A stretch of DNA of 64,000 bases, taken from assembly GCA_947247005.1 (NCBI GenBank), contig OX365946.1:10238453-10302452 (forward strand). Reading direction: 5' to 3'. This DNA comes from Spisula solida. Taxonomy: Eukaryota; Mollusca; Bivalvia; Venerida; Mactridae. Of the stretch, positions 19,101 to 34,100 are shown piece after piece. Positions within the stretch are counted from its first letter, which is position 1. Each line of letters opens with the position of its first letter. The notes below the pieces were generated by a model. The model saw only the letters and a program-made list of their open reading frames with translations, ran no database searches and had not been told where the DNA came from. The translations under genes were made by a program, and so were the position numbers.

Positions 19101-22100
19101 GAGGCAGGATCGAACCCACAACCTTCAGTCAGCAGTCAATAGTAATTTTTCATTCCTATAATATGACGGAAGCACTATTTATAATATCTACCAAACAATG
19201 AAAGGAGTGTTTACAATTGTTTGACTATATCATTAGTACAGACAATGGTCATACAATTACCATATCATTGTACTGCTATTCAACGATCTTATCATATATT
19301 TTCAAATTGTGAATCGTAAAAGATTTGTACTCTAAATTAAGACACATCTAAATTTTTGTGGAGTTTTTTTTTTAGAATGGCTTGTACATCACATGATGAA
19401 AAAATGTCAATTTTCTGTAATGACTTGGGAAAACAAGGTGCTTCCCAAAATGGTTAAAGCCAGTATCATATTTCACATTCCCTTTGTCTACCAGTCACAT
19501 GTCTTGAGATCTTATCTGTTTTCACATGACTACATGTATATTTTTTACAATAATGAGTATGGTGTATTTTAAGTTTGTAAGTAACATTCCACTAACAGTG
19601 TACCTCACTTTGTATTGGGAGTCTTAAAAATAAGGATTTCATCACCTGCATAACTCCTTAAAGGGCCACACAGAGAGATAATGCAGCTACTGTAGCCAAA
19701 CTAATCAGAATCAGGTTTATAAGAAGTTATAAGATTATCTTCTTGCTTGTTATTTCAACTCTTTCCAGTCCTATACCAAAAATGTCAGCCACATGACCTA
19801 ACCAGTTTTAATGGAATAAAGTATTAACCTGTACTAGCTAGTTCTTCTACAAGCAGACATGATACTGGTCATTTGATTATTGAAAAACAAGACTTGCCAA
19901 ACTCTAGTTTAAGAGCCTACGAGTGTGGGAAGCTTGACTTTCTCATACTTGATAGCAGGGCTGCGTACCGTTTCCGATATATCGCCAAAAAACTTAACCA
20001 ATAAATACTGTAGCGCAGACAATCCAAAGCCACTCAGAAACAACAGCAGCTCCTAGCCATCCACGCAAGAGTCAGACATAGTACAAACCATCTACATCCC
20101 CAAAAATGGATATTTCAAGCAAGTTCATAATCACTCCGCAATGAATGACACACTATGGACTTCGAACTCTGTGCATAATTAGCCATAAAGGGGAGTAATT
20201 ATAAAAGATAACTACACTGAAGTGAAGTATGGGGAGACTTTTTAAAGCCGCCACACAGCACTTAACACCTGCTGTAGTGATAATTAAATACTGTAGCGCA
20301 CAGACACACACGCAGATGATCTTGTCACGAAAAAAGCTCAACTTTTTTTCTTCGAAAAGTCAAGCTAAAAACCATTTCTAGCACTCTACCACTTTTTGAC
20401 TGCATTTGACTTGTCTTTTATTGCTATGTTACATGATAAAAAAAATTTGAGATAGGCAATTATAAGGAACAAGTGATATTAGTGAAATATGTATGCCCCA
20501 TGGCAACCACAAAGTCATTTTTGTTACAGCCTTGACCTTTGACCTACAAATCAATAGGGGTCATCTATTGATGGAGAGCCACCTCCCAATAAAGTTTAAG
20601 GATCCTTGGCCCAACTGTTCTTGAGTTTTAATCTCTAACCATTTTGGTCTAGTCATTCATGTTGAAGGTTACAGCGACATTTGGCCTAAAACTCATTACA
20701 GATATCTACTGATGATGACCAACCTCCCAATAAAGTTTGAAGATCCTGTGCTCAAATGTTCTCCAGTTTTTTATTGTAAACCATTGGGTTCTTAATAATA
20801 ATAATAACGACTTTATTTTAAGAGGCAACACAGTTTGGCAAGCCCAGTCTTCCCTGTGAGCCTCTTAGTATACCGACCAACAGACACATACAACACAAAC
20901 TACTGACATCACAGAGCAATGCAATATTCCCCTTATCTTTGATAGGGGGCATAATAAAGCTGGAGACTACCAATGACAATCTCCAGGTGCGTAGCCAGGA
21001 TTGAATTAATGTTATCCACACAATCCTTGAAATTGGTGGTTATAGTTGGGGGTCCTCATGATTGTGGAAATTTTGGACTTCAATGTCATTTTGGCCATAT
21101 TTATATTTTTACTTTCCAAATTAATGTTACGCATATGCGTACATACGTATTACTGGCTACGCCCCTGGCCCCTGATCTCACATATCGAGAATAAAGACAA
21201 CAATAAACAAGAAACATAATATCTCAATAATGTTTAATTTAAAATATCACATGTCATTTTGAGTTGGAGTGTAGCAGAATTAAGGTGCCATATAAATTAA
21301 TTATACAGTAAAATCTCAATTAAAGACCACCACGAATATAACACCACCACAAAATTCAGACCACATTTTGTCAGGTCCATTTCACCGTTTTGCTTATCAT
21401 GTAAGCTAATAATAAAGCCTCAACTAAATATTGAGACCAGTTTTCAACGGTCCTCAGCGTGGTGTTATTATTGAAGTTTTACTGTATTTGAATAAATAAA
21501 ATATAAATATTACCGGTAGTACTAAAACTGGTTGATAAGGATAACTTGCTCTATCCAACATGACCAGACATTTCTGATGTGATGACAATATAATATTCAG
21601 TGAAAAATCAAATAAATTATCAAAGAACCTTATCAGTCTGTGATACAGCAGGACTCGTTACAACGACATCCGATATACCAACAATTTCGTTATAACGACA
21701 CCAATGGTGGGGACGAATTCTATACAACGTTAATTGTATCTGCTATAACTACATATTCACTTACCGACACCGACAGCAAAACAATGGGAACGAATCGAGT
21801 GTTTACACAGTAATTAATACTCGATATACTGACACTATCAAGGAACTATTTTTCACACTTGAACTATTTATCGGCTTTACACAAAGTCGCCGTCTAAGCA
21901 AGGAGCCTACTTATGTAATTACACTTGTGAAAATCATTTTAATTGCTCTCATTATAATAGTGGAACCTTTCACAGTCGAAGCACAGTTTGTGAAATACGG
22001 CTCGCGCATTTGTCATCAAGGGAGATAAGCGAAGTCATCGCATATATTCGTATTTTAGAAGTCGCACGGGTCACGAAATAAACGATGTCAATCGAGATTT

Positions 22101-25100
22101 CTCGACATGATTTATTAATTCATCAATTCTTAAAGTCGATAGGGTATAATTAGTTACAAAATAAATCACCAATTTATTCTCTAGAGCGTTATATTTTAAA
22201 GTTTACTGTAGTAGTATCCGGACATCTTTAAATTCGGACGCACGTTATTTGGAGCTATCTCAAAACATTGTATTTTATTTTAAATATTATTTTATGCAAT
22301 TATGATAATTTCATACTGCTGATTTTGCTGATTATGACAAGTTTATGACATAATAAATTATATGTTAATCAATAATTGATTTTTATGAAACAATCTCCCA
22401 ATCCAAATTCCCGTCACTAGTGAAATTCAGTATAACGACAAATTCGTTATAACGACATTTTGATCGGGAACGAACAGTGTCGTTGTATCGAGATCTGACT
22501 GTACTATACTTAATAAGACAGATTATAATTTAAGGTATATAAAATGTTAAAATAAAAACATTATACGAGGGGTGATCAACAAATATACGGAAAAATGGTC
22601 TAAAGTCTTTGTTACGTGACCAATACTAAAGAAAATCGGTCAGATGATAGATTGGCGCATTACAAATACATAACTATAAAGAACACTTAACCCAAGGTAA
22701 TATGTGGTCGAAAAATTATAGAAAGCGCAACGTCACTATGGCTACACCGGCCCAATGTCATCGCGACGTCGTTACATATTACAGTATACAAACTCATTTG
22801 TGGCACAATTCATACTGTTTATCGCATTGAACTATTCTTTAAAAAATAGCTGTACAACCAGGTACACTTCATAGACCTACCGAAAATCAATATTTTTCCT
22901 TTGCAACTTGTATGTAAATTATAATAATTAGCTGCTGGAGAACATTAATATTGATGACGTAACTTGACGTTATTGACGTTGTATAGCCCATGCGCATGTT
23001 GGCATTGATTTCACATGGCTATGTATGATAGAATATGCAAAACCGACACCTGTTTTGTGTGCTATTACATATTAGTTGCATTTTGCAATATTGACATTGG
23101 TATTTTATGACATTTCATTCGCCACACGACTTTTCGCCGCCGTTTTCGGTACAGAACTCATTTTCAGACAACAACTTCAAAGCAAATTACTCTAAAACGG
23201 AGTTTTGACGTTAAAATAATTTTTGGAAATGATGAATATAATGTTATATCATTGTACATTCATAATCCACCCTTTAGAAAATTATAAAATAAAAAAAGCA
23301 CGAATGATACGTCATCGTTTGCTATGTACAACGTTGGAAAATATGAAAATTTGGGCGGCATGACGTCGAGTGACGATGCCATAGGATACCGCATTCGTGC
23401 CGTCTTATGTCAATATTATTGATCAGCAGTGAATCAATTTGAAATAAAGTTATCTTCATGTTTAGAAAGTTTCATCGACTTATAATGACAAATAAAGAAA
23501 CAACAGCACTTTTCCGTGTATTTGTTGATCACCCCTCGTAATAATATGAGCACAATTACTAACGATTAAAATCTCAACGTATCTCGAAATGAACAGACTA
23601 GTGAAAAATAAATAATGAGAACATAAGTCAACAAAACAGTAATACAAGATCTTAAGACAATATAAAGCTATGTGTATTTCAATGAAATATGGAAAATTTC
23701 ACGAAAGAAGACGCATAAAAATCAAAGGTGCACAAAAAGTCATGGTAATACACAACAGCGTATAACACATGAAAAGTTAACCTCCACCCATATGTCACTT
23801 TAATATTATGCAATCAGTAATTAATTATTAAGTTTCTAGCTCTAGTTTTCATAGGTTATGGTGTCCCAGAAGAACTCGAACTGTCACTAGGGGATGAAGG
23901 AGTGGCCCCTTTCGTAAAAACCTGCATACCAGAGCCTAGATGAACATTTTGGGCATTTATAATTGTTGTTTTATGTTCAAGGGTTCGAGTGTCTCTTTTT
24001 TCATACTTGTTTCTAACAACAGTTTTTGCCTTATTAAAGGGCTCTATAATAAAGCCAGTGTTTCCTGTAGACATGTCGGTTGTACGACTTTTATCTCTCA
24101 ACTGTTGGGACTGAGCGCGTGTCAGACGTCTCTTCTCAAACGCTGCTTCCAGTTCACACTTCTTTGGTTGACCATCGACCTCAACCGAAAGCTCTTCAAC
24201 CTTAGCAACCACTTTACAAGTTCCAGACTGACCATTCAGACTATCTTCCAGTGAAGAGTGTGAAGATGGACTTGACTCCGGTTCACAATCGCTGGAAGAT
24301 GATTGAACCTCACGTTTCCGTTCCATCGGTGGAGAAAAGTACACCCCCGTCAGTGACATAGACTTAAGACATGTGACTGGATGAAGAGATCGTGCACATA
24401 TCTCTCCACAGTAACAATACAGTATATTGTTTATATCCTCATACTCCCTCACCTTATCATACACTGACTGATATTCCTTACGACACTCAACGTTCCCAAT
24501 ATTATCAACTGAATCAGATAGCGCTATTGTCAGAGCACTCGAAACTACCTTATTATTCTTCACTTTTCCGCTCTCTGTCAATAGTGAGTTCCAAAGTTCT
24601 TTCTGCGCACCAACAGGCAGTTTTGTTTCCGTTATTTTCATATAAAGGTCTTTTTCAATAATATCTGCACTGTAGAAATAGTCAGAAACGTGAGTGATGT
24701 CTATATTGTCTAGCAGACGACAATGAAAACATTTCATGCATTGTTGATTAATATCATGGTCACTGAATTCCTCGTAGGTACCCCAAACTTTCATGATAAC
24801 ATTTCTATCCATCCCACTATTATTTATCCAGTTACTCATGACATTAAATTCCTTTTCTCGTAACGAGTTCAAAAATCTACGAAGATGCATTTTCTTGTCG
24901 GTACCCTGCAGGATCATCCTCGCTTCACCTGTCTTCACCCAGCTGGGAAGAACAAGCTCGAAATCTTTAGATACGGAATTTAACAAATCAACAAAGTTCC
25001 ATTGTATAGCCTTCGACAAACATTCTCTTCGAAAACTGCCCAACCTTCGTTCCTCCTCTGAAAAAAAGAAATAAATACTTCATTAATAAGATATCTCTAG

Positions 25101-28100
25101 ATGTAGGTGTGATTATATGACAAAGTTTTGGTCAGGCCCCGATCTCTCAAGGATCTCAATTTGAACTAAATCTCATCTCACATATTGTCAATTTATCTTT
25201 AAAGTAATCAAGATCCTCAACTCTGCTAATACACGTCAGATCCCATTTAAATATTTATGTTGGCAACTAAACATACTGACAAATATGCCTACGAGGTTTG
25301 AAGACAGTATTACAATTACTTCGACACAACATTTTGGGACAGACAGACTGACAAGGGCAAATGTATATGCCCCCTCCCCCCAAATTATTTAGTGGGGGCA
25401 TAAAAATGGGTAACAATAATTGATGGTAATAACAAATTATTAACAAGAGTGCCAAAATGTCACAAAATACGCCCGTCTTGGGGCATGGCGAGTCTCCGGG
25501 CATGGTGAATGAAAAAAACAAACAATCCAACATTTTTTTTAATTAAAGGACCATAACCCAAGAAGGCCTAGGCTGATTTGGCCTACAATTGAACTTGTCT
25601 TAGATATTATATCCGTAAACATTGTCACCAAGTTTGAAGATACTCAGATGAAAACTCTTTGCACTAGAAAACAGACAAGGTAAATTTCACATTTATTTTG
25701 GAAATTATAGGATAATAACCAAATAAGGCCTAGGCCAATTTGGCCTATAATCAAACTTGGCCTAGATATTATGCCCATAAGCATTGTCACAAAGTTTGAA
25801 GACGATCGCATGAAAACTGTTTGTGTTAGAGCACAGACAAGGCCAATTTAATACTTATTTGGTAATTAATTTAGGCCCATAACCAAATGACGCCTAGGCC
25901 GATTTGGCCTATAATCTAACTTGGCCTAGATATTATGCCCATAAGCATTGTCACAAAGTTTGAAGATGATCGGATGAAAACTATTTGCTTTAGAGTACAG
26001 ACAAGGCCAATTTCATACTTATTTGGTAATTAAAGGCCCATAACCCAATAAGGCCTAAGCCGACTTGGCCTATGATCTAACTTGGCCTAGATATTATTCC
26101 CATAAGCATTGTCACAAAGTTTGAAGATGATCAGATGAAAACTGTTTGCACTAAAGAACAGACAAGGTAAATTTCACATTTATTTTGGTAATTATAGGAC
26201 CATAACCCAATAAGGCCTAGGTAATTAATTTAGGCCCATAACCAAATGACGCCTAGGCCAATTTGGCCTATAATCGAACTTGGCCTAGATATTATGCCCA
26301 TAAGCATTGTCAGCAAGTTTGAAGATGATCGCATGAAAACTGTTAGCGTAAGAGTACAGACAAGGCCAATTTCATACTTATTTGGTTATTAAAGGACCAT
26401 AACACAATAAGGCCTAAGCCGATTTGGCCTATAATCGAACTTGGCCTAGATATTATGCCCATAAGCATTGTCAGCAAGTTTGAAGATGATCAGATGAAAA
26501 CTGTTTGCGCTAGAGTACAGACAAGGCCAATTTCATACTTATTTGGTTATTAAAGGACCATAACCCAATAAGGCCTAGGTAGATTTGGCCTATAATCGAA
26601 CTTGGCCTAGATATTATGCCCATAAGCATTGTCACAAAGTTTGAAGATGATCGGATGAAAACTGTTTGCATTAGAGTACAGACAAGGCCAATTTCACATT
26701 TTTTTGGTAAATGAAGGACCATTACCCAAGAAGGCCTGAGCCGATTTGGCCTATATTCGAACTTGGCCTAGATATTATGCCCATAAGCATTGTCAGCAAG
26801 TTTGAAGATGATCAGATGAAAACTGTTTGCGCTAGAGTACAGACAAATTACTGGACGCGGCCGCCCGCCCGCCCACCCGCCCGCCTGCCCGCCAAGGGTG
26901 TTCACATAATACGTCCCGTTTTCAACGGGCGTATAAAAACTATTAACAATAATAATACCTTTGTCTGATGGTACAGTATGTGAAGATCGTCTAATCCTCG
27001 TTTGTTTCCGTAGAGATTTCTCCGAAAATGAAGATGCTTTCTTTACTTGAGATCGAGGCTTTGTCGACTGAGCTTGACTATAATCACGATGATCTAATTC
27101 TTCCTTCATCTGGTTGTAAAAGTTATTATCCTTCACTTCACTCATCCGTCCACTAGATTCATCTTGAAATCCATCGGATTTATGTTTTAAATCATTTTCA
27201 ATTTTTTGAAGACGTTTATCTATATTTATTAAACAATCAAGAATTTTTGACTGCTCCATTTTGTCTCACAACCAATTACTTCAGAAGCTACTCAATCACT
27301 TATAGCCAGCACACAAGAAAAAACGCAAACAAACTAACAGCCCTTAACACGTGAGACTGTAATTTATACTATTCTTTCCCGCCAAAATGGACCATGTGAC
27401 TTAAGATAAACACAGTGTAGATAAGTATACAATATGAATACTTCAATTATTTAGCTTGGTTTGTCGGCAGTGACACAAGTTTAATGGAATGCGGGGCTTT
27501 TTACATGACTTTGTACATAAATACCTGGGATCCCAAAATACATGTACCAAAAAACGTCTTACTTAATTTTCGTACTTTATACCTATAGTATCGAAACCAC
27601 AAGTTTTGATATTTTCTAAATATAGATACAGGTAATCTAGAATGATGACAGCAATTTATTGTGTATTAACATATGAATGCAATGTGGTATAGTGCGCCCT
27701 AGATAATGTGAAAGGCTGGAAAACTTGGTATATTCCACTCTAATGTCCACCTAGTGTGGGGGCTATGAATCTGACAGTAATGTGATCACCACCCTCTACA
27801 TAGACTGGCATAAATTTCAACTAATTTATTAAGCTGTTTACAAGGTAGAGCTAAGCCTAGTCAGTGACATTACACCATGCACGGATCCAGCTGTTCGTCT
27901 CAGGTCATCCAGGCGGTCCTTTTGTATTTTTAGCTCTGATAAACAAATCTTGTTATATTAGATTTTTATTTTCTAGTCATAATTTGTGGAGGGTCCTGAC
28001 CACCATTCTGAGTGCACCCCCCAATCCCGCCTCTGGATCCGCACATGCTTACTAAATTAGCAGTGAGTATGTTATAAGTGAGACAAAGAGTACAGTAAAA

Positions 28101-31100
28101 GGTATAGAACTCTAGGTTGTAAGAACACAGCAATACAAAGATCATAATATATTGTAACTTTTTCAAATACACTACAAAGGATGTACAATTGGTTTTCATT
28201 TTGGTTTAAATGTGTCAGTTTGCCTGTTTGTGGTTAAAGTGTTTCAATTTGCCTGTTTGTGGTTAAAATGTGTCAGTTTGCCTGTTTGTGGTTAAAATGT
28301 GTCAATTTGCCTGTTTGTGGTTAAAATGTGTCAATTTGCCTGTTTGTGGTTAAAGTGTGTCAGTTTGTGGTTAAAATGTGCCAGTTTGTGGTTAAAGTGT
28401 GTCAGTTTGTGGTTAAAATGTGTCAGTTTATGGTTAAAGTGTGTCAGTTTGTGGTTAAAATGTGCCAGTTTGTGGTTAAAGTGTGTCAGTTTGTGGTTAA
28501 AGTGTGTCAGTTTGCCTGTTTGTGGTTAAAGTGTGTCAGTTTGCCTGTTTGTGGTTTAAGTGTGTCAGTTTGCCTGTTTGCGGTGAAAGTGTGTCAGTTT
28601 GCCTGTTTGCGGTTAAAGTGTGTCAGTTTGCCTGTCTGTGGTTAAAGTGTGTCAGTTTGCCTGTTTGTTTATTCAGGTATAACACCATATCTCAATAATG
28701 TTGCAGCTATATAATATAGTATATACAGCAACAGATTCACCTAACCAGTTTTCCTGGACTACATAACTTATCCTTCCACATGGAACCAGCAACTTCTCCA
28801 CATATGGAGGCAAATTGACAACGATGTCAAATTTCATGAAAGGGTATGATCTGCAATGTTGGGAATCGCCGGGTAACGAATCCAGCAAACTAACTACTGG
28901 GCTATGGCCGCTGCTCCAGTAAAAATATTTTCTTAATAAAATATTTAAGTATAAAGTCTTTACAGAAGAACTATAGATTAAAGTTGAGAGCGGGAATGTT
29001 AAATTTTTGAAAAGACAAGATTACATAAGTATTAAGGACACACCACTACAGAAATCTAAACTCGATAAATGATCTTGTGAGGTCAACTTACATGTTCAAT
29101 ACCACTTCTACAATAATGTAAATACAATCATGTTTATGGATTTTAATTCGTACAAAGTCATATTGTTTATACAACTAACCCTTGACTACATAAGCCCTTG
29201 ATTGATTTACCAATAGCATTTTGACTATTTATAAAGCATGAACAATCACCAATAATGAAAACCCTAAGATTTAAAAAAAAAATACTATGAAAAACATACA
29301 CCTCATCTGCCATCTAACATTCAAACTTAACAAATTTAACACGTTTTTGGTAAATAAAAATGTGATGCATTTTAAAAGACAAATTTACTAATACAGTTTA
29401 CTTATCAAGTTAATATAATAAACAGGTATAAATCAGGGTGTATTTGAATGACAAATGCTTAACATGTAGTATGATGTGCATTTTGTTTTAATATATTTTG
29501 TTGTTTTGATGCGTTATTTTTGAAAAGCATTAAAGACAGATCAAGGGAGGTAACATCATAAGAAATTTTCAATTTGTTATAATCAACCACAGAGTGATCT
29601 CCCTTAGAAGCAATATGGTGATAGTTGAGTGTTTGAGAGAAGGTATAGTGCACCCAGGATAATGTGAAAGGCGGGCATATTTGGTACAGTCCACAAAGGT
29701 GGATTACAATTATGTGCACCAATTATCACCAGATGTTTTGAGTACAATACTGACATTATCTGTTTATTTAAGTGATTTGTAAAACCAATTTTGCCACATT
29801 TGACCGAACCAATTCATGTTTGTAAATATCATATTATCCTGGGATGACTATAGTACATGCTCACTATGTTCTATTAATCTATGATCTTCTTCACATGTAC
29901 AGTACATACAGTATAACCTCCCCAGAGTGGCCATCTGAAGAGCAACAACCTCTCTATAACAACACCTTCAAAATTTCCCTTAGCCTCTATTTACTATAAA
30001 GTTAACCTCTGTATAGCAACAACCTCTTAACAACTGCCAATATTTGCAGCTCCCAAAAGGTGTTGCTCTACAGAGGTTGCACCGTATATACAAAATACAA
30101 TTCCAAAGTTGAAATAAAAAACAACGTAATACATACAGCTGTGTCCCTTTTTACGACATATGACCTTTTCTTGGTTTGTAGGAAGGGTTGGTTAGTAGGA
30201 AAGGGTCTTTTATTAGGGGTGGGGAAGTCAGTGAGGGGACGAATATTGCAATTTCCAAATATTGTTATATGTATAAAAAGTTATTGACATAATTAATAGA
30301 ATATTATGCCATCGTTGCTCAGGAAGCTCAATAATTATATAGTATTTTACTTTGGGATAACAACGTGGTATTTTTGTATCAAGAGGAACTAATGTTGTAA
30401 CTTACTACCATAATTTTTTGGGGAAAAATGCCTGATCTTAACCTTCAATTCTGGGGAAATCTGCTTTATTTTAGAGATGTTTTTACATGGGGAAGATGCC
30501 TTCCTATATTGATCCTACAGTACAGTAAAACCCATGGATACTCAAACTACATCCTGATGATCCCAAGTCTAGACTTCAGGGAACCTGGTTTTCATATAAC
30601 TTTTTCAGTTATACTTCTTAAAGGGAAAAATGTGACCTTGAAAACTACCAGGTTTTCTCAGGAATCTCGTTTTCAGAAATATGGGTTTTCCAGGGCTAAA
30701 CTATATAAGGATGCCCAGAAACTAGTATAAACACACAGTATATAATTGTACAGATAAACTAACCTCTCTGGAGTAATATCGTCTTTCAATCACCTGAAAT
30801 CATAACAAGACAAAATAGTAATTACAGCAAAATCATGTTTTAAAATAAAGGGTTTCTAAAAAACATTTGTTGATGATCTAAGGGTAACAACTTGACCCTT
30901 ACCAGTTACCTGCCTTCTTGGTATGCTTAACTCTTCACTCACTCTTAGTTAAAGGCAAATACAATAGAATAAATGAGTGTACTGCAATCAAGCTGTAGTG
31001 ATCATAGCAGAATGCAGTGAGTTTTTTCTCTTTTTGGGTCTTTCACAATATTAGAATAGGAAAGGGACAAAAAATTAATCAATTTTGCTCAGTTAACAAT

Positions 31101-34100
31101 AAACAGACATGAATATTCTTGACCCCTATCAAGATTTGAGTACCGTATTTTATGTTACATATACACTTACCTTGTCAAAAAATCGTGCTAACTTTACAGA
31201 GTTCGTAGATCCAGGTGATAAATATTTCACATTTTGAGAATCCTTAAATATGAAAGAAATAAATCATATATTAATCATTTTTACTAGAAAATGAACTTTG
31301 ATAAGGTGAATGTTTTTTTATTTAAAAATAAGTCTTCTAAAAACAAGCAAAAAAGGAGTTTGATATTGGTTTTAAAAAAAAATTATTAATAAATTTAACT
31401 TCAAATAAATTAGATCTAGTTGTTGTGCTCTTGTACGAAGGTCATTCAATATATAATGTGAACTATCAATTATCTCTAAAACCTGTCAAGATAGTTAAAC
31501 GAAATTTTGCATAATGGATATTAAAGTCATTTTTTGTTTTGTTCAGAAAATTTAAGGCTCTTTACGTTGATGACATCATCGGCGCGCGTCTTCCAGAGAC
31601 GTCACTTTATACAGCATGGACACGGTAACGTCACAAGACAAACGTAGTTAAGATAACAACCGAGTGTCGTCGAAACAACAGTTTATTGATTTATTATACA
31701 AGAGGCTTGGGTTTAAATGTCCTCTCTCATATTTCGAGGTGGCGAGACTTTCAAACAAGAGGGCCCACACGGCCCTAGTTCGCTCACCTGTGCACATTCA
31801 TCAAGTAGAACCTAATTTTTAGTGTTTTTTTTAAAAAAGTTTTTCCAATCAGTTGTCATGGCAACCAGAGTTCTGCATATGTTATAATTCATTTAGCCAT
31901 TTTTAGAAAGGATAACCCAAGGAACATTGTTACCAATGTTACCCATTTAACATGAAATCCAACCAGTACTTTTAGAGAAGAAGACTTGTAAAGATTTGAC
32001 TATGGATAAATAGGGAAAAACAGTGCCCCGCCCACTGGTGGCCATGTTTTTGACGAATCATGACAAAAATGTCAATTTTATAAGAGGGTCACCTAACAAC
32101 TATTTCTGTAAAATTATTTTGAAATCTGGCCAGCGGTTGATTTTTTATGATTTTTTTTAAGGTTTTCCTTAAGATTTTCCTATCGGTTGCCATGGCAACC
32201 AGAGTTCTGCATGGAATGTAATTCTTATAGCTATTTTAAAGGAACAATGTTACCAATTAATAGTGAAAGCCAACCAGTACTTTTAGAGAAGAAGATTTTT
32301 AAAGATTTTACTATAGATAAATAGGGACAAACAGCGCCCCACCCACTGGCGGCCATGTTTTTTGTCAAATCAAGACAAACATGTCAATTTTGTAAGAGGG
32401 TCACCCAATAACTATTTCTGTAAAATTATTTTGAAATCTGGCCAGCAGTTGATTTTTTATGATTTTTTTTATGATTTTCCTATCCATTGCCATGGCAACC
32501 AGTTATTTATAGATTACAATTCTTTTAGCTATTTTTAGACAGGACCACCCAAGGAACATTCCTGTGAAGTTTGGTTGAAATTGGTCAAGTGGTTTAGCAC
32601 ACCGTACAACCCGCTGTGTGTAAGGCAGTTCTGTATGTTGAAGGCAGAGACACACGCATTTTACGCCACTAGAGTGGGGTAAGTATTTGTTATTTTATAT
32701 GTGTTTTGCGTTGCCTTTGAAAGTGATCACTTACATATATCGTTCACGCGATGAATGAACAATAAGTATATACAATGTATGTGCCCACAAATGCCATTTT
32801 ATTCGAGTAAACAGGGTTTAGGTATGCGATGTTTGCCAAAAGTTCGAAACTTTTGCCTTTGACATTGAATTCTCAACTTAATTCGTGGTTTGGAACAATT
32901 CTAAAACATTGAATACAAACTTTAATCCTTCCTCAATATATCTGCCGTTTCCGTTTTGGAAAATGTGCATTTTCTGTGAAGATACAGAGGTTTAAATTGA
33001 ACGAGGGACCAAAAAAATGCTAACGAAATAGGCAGTTCTGTTTTTCGAATGATAACGACAAAGGCAGAGCGTTAAATATTAATGCTAACGCAGAGGCAGA
33101 GATAAGAGACTTATGCTAACGACAAAGGCAGAAATTCTAATGACTTGACAGGGCCATAAAACCCCTTTGTACGATTTGTATATTATAAATATAACCCAGA
33201 TGCATGTTAGGCTGTATTCCAAAGTCCATTTCACCAAGAATCACGAGTGTTTAGTGGTTATTTTCGTCCAGTTGTTAAACGGAATATATTACATACCATG
33301 TGATCGCTGACGCTGGCAATTGTCGGTTGTGAGTGGCCTTTTATGCCTGTTAATGATGAGTGCATGGCTTTTTGGGGGCGTAAGATCTTAAGGCACTGTC
33401 TTAGAGTTTAGAAACGAATGGTTCTCGTAGTATTCAATCGATAATATAAGTAAAATGATAACAAAATGACGGTGACATTTGCAGTTTTTGGGAGGGGCGA
33501 TAAGTCATACAAGTTGAATTTTATAGTCTCCTAATCATTGAAGTCATACAATGGCCGGAAATCAAAGGTTGTTGCTCTGTCGAGGAGGTTGTACTTTACA
33601 TTTTATTCGTGCTGGAGCTTTAATTCTCTTACTAAGTACATGTCCATGCACATTTGCATATTTAATAAATGTAGATCTATGACAGTATAAATACAGCACT
33701 TGTTTGTCAGCAGTTTACATGAACTGTAAGTCATCGATACTGGAATTTTAACGTGACACTCTATTACTGCTTTATGTAATATAGATAGAGGATTATATGT
33801 TTGTTTTGATTGAATATGGTTTATATCTCATCGTGTAATGATAAAATTCAATATTTTCAAGAGCGCGTAGCGCGAGTGAAAATATTAAAATTTTATAACT
33901 ACAAGATGAGATATTAACCATATTCAATCAAAACAAACAAATATTCTATTTATTTAATGCTTATTTGGTGTCAAAACTGGTACTATTTATGCCAAATTAG
34001 AATCTACCACTGTGGTTAGGCTGCGTATGAATATGTTATTCCCTTCATATTTTTCAATTCAAAATCCGCCATCTTTGATTATGGTGAATAGTGAAAACAA

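Noticed and set aside
28299..28698. Long plus-strand frames with [15 protein letters not shown] repeats
   Set aside because: Translation of the 21/29-bp minisatellite; all frames are open for the same trivial reason.
30524..30730. Possible pogo-like MITE starting CAGTAAAACCCATGG
   Set aside because: The left end resembles the TA-flanked MITEs, but no matching inverted right end was found.
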